Assembly: GCA_964645155.1 (NCBI GenBank)
Contig: CAZYBG010000153.1
Span: 1-5,881, forward strand
From: CAZYBG01 sp964645155
GTDB taxonomy: Bacteria; Pseudomonadota; Alphaproteobacteria; Rhodobacterales; Rhodobacteraceae
Direction of reading: 5' to 3'
Length of the DNA stretch: 5,881 nt
The notes beneath the pieces are model-generated. The model did not search any database, was not told the origin of the DNA, and saw nothing but the letters and a program-made list of their open reading frames with translations. Position 1 is the stretch's first letter; every line of letters starts with the position of its first letter. The position numbers and the translations under genes were made by a program. This document shows positions 1 to 5,819 of this stretch, piece by piece.

Positions 1-1035
1 CCCTCGCGGCCGCCGCGCGCGCCGCCGGCGGCCTGCGCCGCGGCCGAGGCCTCGGCGAAGCTCGCCCCCGCCGCCACGGCATCGACGATCCGGCTGAAGC
101 GGATCCACTCGCCGCCGTTCGGGTCGTGGTTCATCAGGAAGTTGGCGGCGCGGATCGCCTCCATCTCCTGCTGGCGCACGGGGTTCATGATGGCACTCGT
201 CATGCCGGCGCAGATCGCCATCGGCAGGAACGCCCCGTTGATGCCATGCCGCTGCGGCAGCCCGAACGAGATGTTCGAGGCGCCGCAGGTGGTGTTGACG
301 CCAAGCTCGTCGCGCAGCCGCCGGACCAGCGTGAACACCTGCTGCCCGGCCGAGCCCATCGCGCCCACCGGCATCACCAGCGGGTCGACCACGATGTCAT
401 GCGCCGGGATGCCGTAGTCGGCCGCGCGCTCCACGATCTTCTTGGCCACGGCGAAGCGGATGTCGGGATCCTCGCTGATCCCGGTCTCGTCGTTCGAGAT
501 CGCCACGACCGGCACGTTGTACTTCTTCACCAGCGGCAGCACGAGCTCGAGCCGCTCCTCCTCGCCGGTCACCGAGTTCACCAGCGGCCGGCCCTCGGCC
601 GCCTCGAGGCCGGCCTGCAGCGCCTCGGGCACCGACGAGTCGATGCAGAGCGGCACCTCGACCAGCGCCTGCACCCGGCTGACCAGCTCGCGCATCAGGG
701 GCGGCTCGACGAAGTTGTTGTCGGCGTAGCGCGGGTCTTCCGCCATCCGGTTCGAGAACACCGCGCCCGAGTTGATGTCGAGCACCATCGCGCCGCAGGC
801 GACCTGCTCCAGCGCGTCCCTCTCGATGGTGGAGAAGTCGCCGGCCTCGAGCTCGATGTTCAGCTTCTTGCGCCCCGTGGGGTTGATGCGCTCGCCGATC
901 ACGCAGAACGGCTCCNNNNNNNNNNTTCGTCGCGCGGCTCCGCCAGATCGACCTCATGGACATGGCCGACCCGGACGGCTCGTCGAAGCCGATCACGACG
1001 GTTTTCGACTTCGATTCGAGGACGGTCCGGGTCAT
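1..1035 (-). CDS. Methyltetrahydrofolate:corrinoid (cobalamin) methyltransferase, pterin-binding family; 3' end outside window, interrupted by assembly gap
   Basis: Predicted to transfer a methyl group between methyl-tetrahydrofolate and the cobalt of a corrinoid protein in the cytoplasm. Mending the gap (see 915-974) gives at least 322 residues with no stop before the window edge. The family pattern is clear: VIGERINPTG (res. 23-32), LDINSG (63-68), CIDSS (108-112), VVDPLVMP (193-200) and GASNIS (229-234). By comparison with acetogen AcsE/MeTr, D110, D195 and N232 match its pterin-binding Asp and Asn positions. From residue ~309 the tail is Ala/Gly/Arg-rich and reads off the window. The ATG at 1035 has AAGGAA on the minus strand (1041-1046), 5 nt upstream and overlapping the stop of the MTHFR homologue, so the two genes are probably co-transcribed. 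In an aerobe the likely direction is from methyl-corrinoid to THF during demethylation of methylated substrates (inference). MetH-type methionine synthase is less likely, because no homocysteine or B12 domain is visible. The family call is firm; the partner protein is unknown. Confidence 0.88.
915..974. other. Probable misassembled contig end beside the N gap
   Basis: ACGGCTC occurs at 908-914 and again at 975-981. Joining the copies and dropping the 60 bases between the end of the first and the start of the second gives residues FDEPFCVIGE in frame, as expected for this family. As deposited, the protein diverges right after FDEP into unrelated residues. The roughly 49 real bases at 926-974 therefore look like a chimeric or mis-trimmed read end. 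On the plus strand they read FVARLRQIDLMDMADPDG, which resembles protein-coding sequence that I cannot place. Confidence 0.7.
916..925. other. Assembly gap (10 Ns)
   Basis: Ten consecutive Ns separate two contigs inside the methyltransferase gene. The length is probably a placeholder: the coding frames on the two sides do not match across exactly ten bases, whereas the flanks fit if they overlap. Confidence 0.99.
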
Positions 1036-1045
1036 GCGGGTTCCT

Positions 1046-1963
1046 TCAGGCTTGGGCGGCGGGCACGCCCGAGCGGCCGCCGTGATCCCGGGTCCAGGCG
1101 GCCGAGGCGGCGATGCCGCCCAGCGGGAAGATGTGGACGCGCTCGACGAGGAAATCGGGATGGGCTGCCTTGTGGCGGGCGAGGTCGGCCACGACCTCGG
1201 TCGGCTCGAACGGCAGGACGAGCTTGGTCACGTCCCGCGCGCGCCTCTGCAGGACCCGGAGCGACGGGCCGACGCCGCAGGCGATGGCGAACTTCAGGAG
1301 CGTCTGGAGCTTCGCCGGCCCGGCGACGCCGATATGCACGGGAAGGCGCACGCCCTCGGCCTTCAGGCGGTCGGCCCAGGCGATGACCGGGGCGGCCTCG
1401 AAGCAGAACTGGGTGGCGAGCGCCATCTGCGCATCGGTCGTCTCGCTCCAGCGCTGCTTCCAGCGCAGCGCCTCCATCACGGTGCGGTCCGAGCCGTCGG
1501 GGTCGATGTCGCGGTTGCCCTCCGGGTGGCCGGCGACGTGCAGGCGCCGGAAGTCGCCGAAGAGCCCGGTCTCCATCAGCTGCATCGAGGAGTGGAACGC
1601 ACCCATCGGCGCGGCGAGGCCGCCGGCCAGGAGCAGCGCCTGGTCCACCCCGGCCTCGCCGCGATAGCGGGCGATCCAGTCGGCCAGCGTCGCGCGGTCG
1701 GCGATGATCCGCGCCGGGAAATGCGGCATCACCGCGAAGCCCTCGCGGGCGAGCCGCGCGGCGGTTGCCACCATGGCGTCGATCGGCGTGCCGTCGATAT
1801 GGGCTATGTAGACGCGGGTGCCCGCCGGCAGCAGGGCGCGGAAACTCTCCACCTTCTCGGCGGTGCGCGGCATGACCTCGATCGAGAAGCCGTCGAGCAG
1901 CGCCTCGACCTCGGCGGAGGCGCGCCTCGGCGCGTCGTCCCGGCGGAATTTCAGCAGCGCCAT
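1046..1963 (-). CDS. Methylenetetrahydrofolate reductase (MTHFR/MetF)-family protein, divergent
   Basis: A 305-aa TIM-barrel-type protein of the MTHFR family, which interconverts methylene-THF and methyl-THF using flavin. Family landmarks in order are FSIEVMPRTAEKV (res. 26-38, with E29 matching the family's general-acid Glu), a short ALLLAGG strand (109-115), HVAGHPEGN (142-150), ATQFCFE (183-189) and PVHIGVAGP (208-216). In E. coli MetF the strand equivalent to 109-115 carries the Asp of RGD (D120); here the position is Gly, as in some MTHFR-like relatives. The start is taken at 1963 because GGAGGG sits 5 nt upstream; an in-frame ATG at 1978 would place that SD inside the gene. The gene lies 25 bp after the small protein and 10 bp before the corrinoid methyltransferase. 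That order suggests it oxidises methyl-THF made by the neighbour, and not that it serves methionine synthesis (inference). The family call is strong; direction and cofactor are not shown by the sequence. Confidence 0.85.
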   Translation of the reverse strand: MALLKFRRDDAPRRASAEVEALLDGFSIEVMPRTAEKVESFRALLPAGTRVYIAHIDGTPIDAMVATAARLAREGFAVMPHFPARIIADRATLADWIARYRGEAGVDQALLLAGGLAAPMGAFHSSMQLMETGLFGDFRRLHVAGHPEGNRDIDPDGSDRTVMEALRWKQRWSETTDAQMALATQFCFEAAPVIAWADRLKAEGVRLPVHIGVAGPAKLQTLLKFAIACGVGPSLRVLQRRARDVTKLVLPFEPTEVVADLARHKAAHPDFLVERVHIFPLGGIAASAAWTRDHGGRSGVPAAQA

Positions 1964-1968
1964 CAGGG

Positions 1969-1974
1969 CCCTCC
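1969..1974 (-). promoter_or_regulatory. Shine-Dalgarno site fixing the MTHFR homologue start
   Basis: GGAGGG on the minus strand, 5 nt before the ATG at 1963. It favours this start over the in-frame ATG at 1978, which would lie upstream of the SD. Confidence 0.75.
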
Positions 1975-1988
1975 ACATCTGCCGGGCG

Positions 1989-2285
1989 TCATGCCCAGCC
2001 GTCGTTGTCGATCAGCGCCCTGAGGCGCGCGGCGTCGTATTCGGCCTCGATCCGCGCCGCCTCGCGGGCGGCCGCCTCGGCATCGTCGCCCGGCATCTCG
2101 ACCGGCGCCGCCTTCCGCCATTCGGCGAGGTAGGCGTCGGTGCCGATCATGCCGGCCTTCATCGCGGCGCGGTCGATCGCCTGCTCGAAGCGCTCGGGCA
2201 GCGGCATCTTGGTGCCGCCCCGCCCCCGGCCCGCGATGACCTGCGCCGGGATGTCGCGCCAGTACACGATCGTGATCTCGGCCAT
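1989..2285 (-). CDS. Small 'virulence factor' domain protein (Virulence_fact/PF13769-like), function unknown
   Basis: A 98-aa soluble protein with no signal peptide or membrane segment. It begins MAEITIVYWRDIPAQVIAGR and ends ALIDNDGWA, a pattern I recognise from short alphaproteobacterial proteins annotated 'virulence factor'. The name derives from a domain also found in larger proteins such as staphylococcal CvfC and says little about its job here. The N-terminal half is a probable beta-strand plus basic segment (VYWRDIPAQV, GRGRGG). The C-terminal half is acidic and probably helical (res. ~50-95). The ATG at 2285 has AAGGA 5 nt upstream; a TTG six codons earlier lacks an SD and is rejected. 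It is the first gene of the cluster with the MTHFR homologue (25 bp) and the corrinoid methyltransferase, so a role in methyl-corrinoid or folate metabolism is likelier than virulence (inference). Existence and family are well supported; function is unknown. Confidence 0.82.
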   Translation of the reverse strand: MAEITIVYWRDIPAQVIAGRGRGGTKMPLPERFEQAIDRAAMKAGMIGTDAYLAEWRKAAPVEMPGDDAEAAAREAARIEAEYDAARLRALIDNDGWA

Positions 2286-2541
2286 GCGATTCCTTTTGCG
2301 CAATACCTAAGCCCCGCCCCGCGCCGGCCGGGGGCGGATTTCGACATGCCGCGCCGCACGAGCGACGCGGGCTGCCGAATGAGTAGGCGATGTGGCCGCG
2401 GTGCGCCAAGCCGGCCGGCGATGAATTCGCCGCATGATGAACATGAGCGCCGGCGGCCCGGACACGACGCCGTCGCTTCCGCGACGCCCTGCGCGTGTCA
2501 GGCTGCGCCTGCCCGAGGGGCGTGGTGGGGAGGAAGTGCCG
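2286..2541. other. Divergent intergenic region
   Basis: 256 bp between the minus-strand C1 cluster and the plus-strand methyltransferase remnant. It must hold the promoter for the cluster if these three genes start a transcript here, but I see no convincing -35/-10 pair on the minus strand; the only AT-richer patch is TTAGGTATTG at about 2300-2309. It contains a GC hairpin (2314-2337) and a small dyad GGCGA/TCGCC (2417-2421/2427-2431). No coding sequence with an RBS is visible apart from the start at 2542. Confidence 0.6.
2314..2337. repeat. GC-rich inverted repeat
   Basis: CCGCCCC (2314-2320) pairs with GGGGCGG (2331-2337) around a 10-nt loop. It lies 29 bp upstream of the small protein's start. 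No T-run follows on either strand, so it is not a convincing intrinsic terminator. It could be a leader hairpin or a binding site, or simply a product of high GC. Confidence 0.35.
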
Positions 2542-3071
2542 ATGTCGTCCGAGATCACGGCCACGGATACCGCGCAGCTTGCGCGCGAGCAGGATTTCCA
2601 CGATGCGCGCTTCGCCGATGGCATGAGCCGCGCGGCGCAGGAGAAGTACTACCGGGCGGTCCGCGACGGCCGCGCCATCCACGAGGCGCGGATCCGCGAC
2701 CTAGCGCGGGATGCCGACGTCCTGGAATGCGGCTGCGCCACCGGCGACATGTCGCTGTCGCTCGCGCCCATCGCACGGTCGGTCGCGGGCATCGACATCT
2801 CGGGCGTGGCGATCGCCAGGGCGACCGCCGGCACCGCCGACGAACACCCGCGGCTGCGCTGCGGCATCGCCACGACCGGCGGCCTGTTCGGCACGGTCGC
2901 GGTGCGGCATTTCGGCCCGTTCGCGCTCGGTGCCGTCCCGTTCCGCCGGGGGGCCGGGCCAGGGCGCCGCTCTTCGCCGTCGCACGGGCCATCGACCGGG
3001 TGGCCTTCGCGCTGCCGCCGCTGCGGTGGCAGAGCTGGTATGCCGTGATCGAGGCCCGAAAGGCCCTGCCG
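2542..3071 (+). pseudogene. Degraded class I SAM-dependent methyltransferase (apparent internal deletion plus frameshift)
   Basis: The start is good: AGGAA at 2531-2535, 6 nt before the ATG at 2542. The first ~95 residues look like a small-molecule class I methyltransferase, with FHDARFAD (res. 19-26), motif I LECGCATGD (61-69) and GIDISGVAIARA (83-94). The sequence then jumps directly to GTADEHPRL (97-105) and LGAVPFRR (129-136), which in relatives I recall lies much nearer the C-terminus. The middle of the fold (acidic loop and motifs II-III, roughly 80-100 residues) appears missing. After a G6 tract at 2948-2953 the conserved tail continues in another frame (RAPLFAVARAIDRVAFALPP, then LRWQSWYAVIEARKALP, to about 3071), as if one base had been lost. 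The original frame instead stops at 3048 after 168 codons of altered sequence, and the rescued frame has no nearby stop, so the true 3' end is also unclear. No active enzyme is expected. The G6 shift alone could be a sequencing error, but the internal loss could not. Confidence 0.68.
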
Positions 3072-3207
3072 CGCCCGGGAAGCGGGGGACAGCGGCCGGC
3101 CGGTCTGTCGCCTGCAAGTGCTCAATCCGACCGTTGCCGGAAGATTGTGCACCGGACGGCCCAAATCGGCCGACCCGACGCCGGCCGCCGGCCGGTCCGG
3201 CCGTCGC

Positions 3208-3224
3208 CCTTGCGGGCCTTGCGG
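3208..3224 (+). repeat. Tandem direct repeat CCTTGCGG
   Basis: CCTTGCGG occurs at 3208-3215 and 3217-3224, a 9-bp period. The second copy is part of an 11-bp palindrome CTTGC-G-GCAAG (3218-3228). It lies inside the candidate promoter region of the phosphatase gene, so it may be an operator or a chance repeat. Confidence 0.4.
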
Positions 3225-3238
3225 CAAGCGACTACCTT
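3210..3238 (+). promoter_or_regulatory. Candidate sigma-70-type promoter for the Ppx/GppA gene
   Basis: TTGCGG (3210-3215) and TACCTT (3233-3238) are separated by 17 bp. Each matches the consensus at 3 of 6 positions; the TTG core is the part best kept in alphaproteobacteria. Transcription would begin near 3245, which fits translation from the ATG at 3271 and leaves almost no leader for the ATG at 3250. Confidence 0.3.
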
Positions 3239-3255
3239 GAGAACCAACCATGAAT

Positions 3256-3261
3256 GGAGGG
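3256..3261 (+). promoter_or_regulatory. Shine-Dalgarno site favouring the Ppx start at 3271
   Basis: GGAGGG lies 9 nt before the ATG at 3271. The in-frame ATG at 3250 has only a weak GAGA (3239-3242) upstream, and starting there would put this strong SD inside the coding region. Confidence 0.6.
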
Positions 3262-3270
3262 CGTTTCGCG

Positions 3271-4386
3271 ATGACGCCCAGGCGTCCCGTCGGTGCGGGC
3301 GCGTTCCCGCGGGTGGTCGAGCACCCCGCACCGCAAAGGCCGGATCCGGCGACGCTCTATGCGGCGGTCGATCTCGGCACGAACAGTTGCCGGATGCTGA
3401 TTGCCCAGCCCAAGGGCAGCCAATTCCACGTGATCGACAGCTTTTCCAAGACCGTGCAGCTCGGCGCGGGGCTCGAGGCCTCGGGGCGGCTCTCGCGCGG
3501 GTCGATGGCGCGCACGGTGCAGGCGCTCCACATCTGCCGCAAGAAGATCGAGAAGCACGGCGTCGCGCGGATGCGCCTCGTCGCGACCGAGGCCTGCCGT
3601 CGCGCCCGCAACGGCCGCGAGTTCCTCGCCACGATCGAGGGCGAGACCGGCCTCAGGCTCGACGTCATCACCCCCGAGGAGGAGGCGCGGCTGGCCGTCG
3701 TCTCCTGCGCGCCGCTGGTCTCGACCAAGACCGAACAGCTTCTGGTCGTCGATATCGGCGGCGGGTCGACCGAGCTTGTCTGGATCGACCTCGGCCGGGT
3801 CCCGCCGGGCGAGCGGCCGGGCGCGATCATGCGGCTGCATGCCGGCTTCCACCCGCCGGAGAGCCCGTTCCCGACCGCCAAGGTGGTGGACTGGATCAGC
3901 GTTCCGCTGGGCGTGGCGACGCTCAAGGACCAGTTCCGCGATGTCGAGAACGACGCCGCGCGGTTTGCCCTGATGAGCTGGTACTTCGAGGAGAAGCTGG
4001 CCGATTTCTCGCCCTACGCGGCGGCCGAGCAGGCCCGCGAGGGGTTCCAGATCATCGGCACCTCGGGCACCGTCACCACGGTCGCGGCCTCGTTCCTGGG
4101 GCTCCGGCGCTACGACCGCACCAAGGTCGACGGGCTCCGGATGACCTCCGACCAGATCGACGGGGTGATCCGCGACTACCTCTCGCTCGGCCCCGAGGGC
4201 CGGCGCAACGATCCGCGCATCGGGCGCGACCGGCACACGCTCATCATGTCGGGCTCGGCGATCCTGCAGGCGCTGATGCGGGTCTGGCCGACCGACCGCC
4301 TCTCGGTCGCCGACCGGGGGCTGCGCGAGGGGCTGCTCTATGCGCAGATGTCGGCCGACGGCGTGCTCGAGGATGGGCCGTACTGA
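3271..4386 (+). CDS. Ppx/GppA-family phosphatase (exopolyphosphatase / pppGpp phosphohydrolase)
   Basis: A 371-aa cytoplasmic ASKHA-fold enzyme that removes terminal phosphate from polyphosphate and/or converts pppGpp to ppGpp; sequence alone does not separate these activities. Visible motifs are phosphate-1 AAVDLGTNSCRMLIA (res. 31-45), VATEACRRARNG (104-115), the acidic VITPEEEARLA (132-142), phosphate-2 VVDIGGGSTELV (159-170) and the second glycine-rich loop GTSGTVTTVA (263-272). The C-terminus SVADRGLREGLLYAQM is typical of the family. It is a short form lacking the C-terminal HD-like domain of the ~510-residue E. coli Ppx, as is usual for alphaproteobacteria. The first ~28 residues are Pro/Arg-rich and probably disordered. 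ATG 3271 is preferred for its SD; ATG 3250 (378 aa) is possible. Upstream lies a broken methyltransferase gene, and downstream hom converges after 52 bp, so it is probably transcribed alone. All key residues look intact. Confidence 0.93.
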   Translation: MTPRRPVGAGAFPRVVEHPAPQRPDPATLYAAVDLGTNSCRMLIAQPKGSQFHVIDSFSKTVQLGAGLEASGRLSRGSMARTVQALHICRKKIEKHGVARMRLVATEACRRARNGREFLATIEGETGLRLDVITPEEEARLAVVSCAPLVSTKTEQLLVVDIGGGSTELVWIDLGRVPPGERPGAIMRLHAGFHPPESPFPTAKVVDWISVPLGVATLKDQFRDVENDAARFALMSWYFEEKLADFSPYAAAEQAREGFQIIGTSGTVTTVAASFLGLRRYDRTKVDGLRMTSDQIDGVIRDYLSLGPEGRRNDPRIGRDRHTLIMSGSAILQALMRVWPTDRLSVADRGLREGLLYAQMSADGVLEDGPY

Positions 4387-4438
4387 GCGAAGCCACCTGA
4401 AGCATGCGGGACAGCGACCTGTTATCCTTTGACTTTCC
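4387..4438. other. Convergent intergenic region, no clear terminator
   Basis: 52 bp between the stops of the Ppx/GppA gene and hom. The only hairpin is ACAG-cgac-CTGT (4411-4422), a 4-bp stem too weak for an intrinsic terminator even though a T-richer stretch follows. The two transcripts may overlap or rely on Rho. Confidence 0.5.
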
Positions 4439-5725
4439 TCAGACCGCCTCGATCCGGATCGCCACCGGGTCGCCGACCACGACGCCGGTCGGGCCGAAGC
4501 CGCTCAGCGCATGGTCGAGCGCGTCGCGCGTCGTCCTGTGGGTGACGATGAGCACCGGCGCGGTGGCGTCGGCATGGCCGTACTGGCGCATCCGGTCGAT
4601 CGACACGCCCGCCTCGCCCAGCACCGTGGCGATCTTGGCCAGCGCGCCCGGCTTGTCCTGCAACGTGAGCCGCAGGTAGTAGGGCGCCGGGGCGGTCGCC
4701 TTGGCGGGCACCGCTTCGGCCAGCGTGCCGGCGGGCCGCCCGAAGGTCGAGACGCGGAAGCCGCGGGCCAGGTCGATCACGTCGGCCATCACCGCGCTCG
4801 CCGTCGGGCCGCGGCCGGCGCCGGGACCGCGCAGCACGATCTGGCCCACGCTGTCGCCCTCGATCACCACCATGTTCGTGCCGCCCTGCAGCTGCCCGAG
4901 CGGGCTGTCGGCGGGAACGAGGCAGGGGCTCATCCGCTGCTCGAGCCCGCGCCCCGTCATCTGCGCCACGCCCAGAAGCTTGATCCGGAAGCCCATGTCG
5001 GCGGCTTGGCGGATATCCTCGATGGTGATCGCGCCGATCCCCTCCAGTTCCACCGCCGGAAAGCTGACCCGGGTGCCGAAGGCGATGGCCGCCAGCAGCG
5101 AGAGCTTGTGGCCCGCATCGATCCCGCCGACGTCGAGCATCGGGTCGGCCTCGAGATATCCCAGCGCGTCGGCCTCGGCAAAGACCTCGTCATAGGGCAG
5201 GCCCGCGGATTCCATCCGCGTCAGGATGTAGTTGCAGGTGCCGTTCATCACGCCCATCACGCGCGTGACCTCGTTCGCCGCAAGCCCCTCGGTCAGCGCC
5301 TTGACCACCGGGATGCCGCCGGCCACCGCGGCCTCGAAGCGGATCGCGGCGCCCTTCGCCTCGGCCGCCTCGGCCAGCCGCTGGCCGTGATGGGCCAGCA
5401 TCGCCTTGTTCGCGGTGACCACGTCCTTGCCGGCCGCCAGCGCGGCCTCGGTCGCGGCAAGGGCCGGCCCGGCCTCGCCGCCCATCAGTTCCACCAGCAC
5501 GTCGACGTCGTCGCGCCGGGCCAGGGCCACCGGGTCGTCCTCCCACGCGAAGGCCGACAGCGCGATGCCGCGGTCCTTGCCGCGGCTCCGGGCCGAGACG
5601 GCGCTGACCGCGATCGGCCGCCCGGCGCGGTGCGCAAGAAGGTTGTGGTGGCGCGCGACGATGTCGAGCACGCCCACCCCCACGGTGCCGAGGCCGGCGA
5701 TGCCGAGGCGGAGGGGGTCGGGCAT
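4439..5725 (-). CDS. hom: Homoserine dehydrogenase with C-terminal ACT domain
   Basis: A 428-aa cytoplasmic enzyme that reduces aspartate-4-semialdehyde to homoserine with NAD(P)H, the branch point to threonine and methionine. It has an N-terminal Rossmann motif GIAGLGTVGVGVL (res. 8-20), TANKAMLAHHG (104-114; K107 matches the substrate/hydride-transfer Lys of yeast Hom6), the dimer/catalytic segment GVMNGTCNYILTRM (158-171) and the signature E192-A-D-P-M-L-D198-V-G-G-I-D203-A-G-H-K207. Its E, D, D and K match yeast E208, D214, D219 and K223. Residue 191 is Leu where the PROSITE-type signature expects a small residue, which is minor. An ACT domain (about 349-425, YYLRLTLQDKPGALAKIATV) suggests feedback control, usually by threonine. 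The start at 5725 has GGAG (5735-5738) 9 nt upstream. Length is normal for the bacterial monofunctional form. It converges with the Ppx gene. A very firm call. Confidence 0.97.
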   Translation of the reverse strand: MPDPLRLGIAGLGTVGVGVLDIVARHHNLLAHRAGRPIAVSAVSARSRGKDRGIALSAFAWEDDPVALARRDDVDVLVELMGGEAGPALAATEAALAAGKDVVTANKAMLAHHGQRLAEAAEAKGAAIRFEAAVAGGIPVVKALTEGLAANEVTRVMGVMNGTCNYILTRMESAGLPYDEVFAEADALGYLEADPMLDVGGIDAGHKLSLLAAIAFGTRVSFPAVELEGIGAITIEDIRQAADMGFRIKLLGVAQMTGRGLEQRMSPCLVPADSPLGQLQGGTNMVVIEGDSVGQIVLRGPGAGRGPTASAVMADVIDLARGFRVSTFGRPAGTLAEAVPAKATAPAPYYLRLTLQDKPGALAKIATVLGEAGVSIDRMRQYGHADATAPVLIVTHRTTRDALDHALSGFGPTGVVVGDPVAIRIEAV

Positions 5726-5819
5726 GGCGCGGCGCTCCAGGGGGGGCCCTCGCGGGGTCCTGTGGGGTCGGGCGAGAGTTACCCGCTTCCGTCCCCGCCT
5801 GCAACGCGGCTGCGCCCGG
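5726..5819. other. Intergenic region upstream of hom
   Basis: 94 bp containing the hom SD. A TTGCAG-17 bp-TAACTC pair can be read on the minus strand, but the -10 matches poorly, so no promoter is called. Confidence 0.35.

Larger units (their letters stand above)
3072..3270. other. Intergenic region upstream of the Ppx/GppA gene
   Basis: About 200 bp of GC-rich DNA with several short dyads, for example GACAG/CTGTC around 3090-3115 and CGGCC/GGCCG at 3157-3161/3168-3172. No T-run marks a terminator. The last 60 bp carry a tandem CCTTGCGG repeat and a candidate promoter. No gene is seen. Confidence 0.5.

Noticed and set aside
126..1085. Plus-strand open frame opposite the corrinoid methyltransferase
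   Set aside because: It is His/Arg-rich with no recognisable domain, crosses the N gap, and is antisense to a strongly conserved gene.
2434..2541. Upstream in-frame ATG at 2434 extending the methyltransferase by 36 codons
   Set aside because: The extension has low-complexity Pro/Arg-rich sequence and no SD, whereas AGGAA stands 6 nt before the ATG at 2542.
2542..3071. Programmed frameshifting in the methyltransferase
   Set aside because: The reading frame entered after the shift has no stop near the expected end and runs on into the Ppx gene, and the central catalytic region is missing anyway, so decay is the simpler reading.
3232..4236. Minus-strand open frame of about 334 codons opposite the Ppx gene
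   Set aside because: It has no RBS or family pattern, while the plus strand carries an intact, motif-rich phosphatase.
1818..4400. A stop-free plus-strand frame of about 860 codons
   Set aside because: It runs across the MTHFR gene on the opposite strand, the methyltransferase remnant and the whole Ppx gene in a different frame. The composition is Arg/Ala/Pro-rich, as expected for a shadow frame in GC-rich DNA. Only its stretch at about 2955-3071 is meaningful, as the displaced tail of the broken methyltransferase.
4411..4430. Possible intrinsic terminator after the Ppx gene
   Set aside because: The stem is only 4 bp (ACAG/CTGT) and is not followed by a true T-run.
5739..5800. Possible minus-strand promoter for hom (TTGCAG, 17 bp, TAACTC)
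   Set aside because: The -10 keeps only TA of TATAAT and the region is very GC-rich, so it cannot be told from chance.
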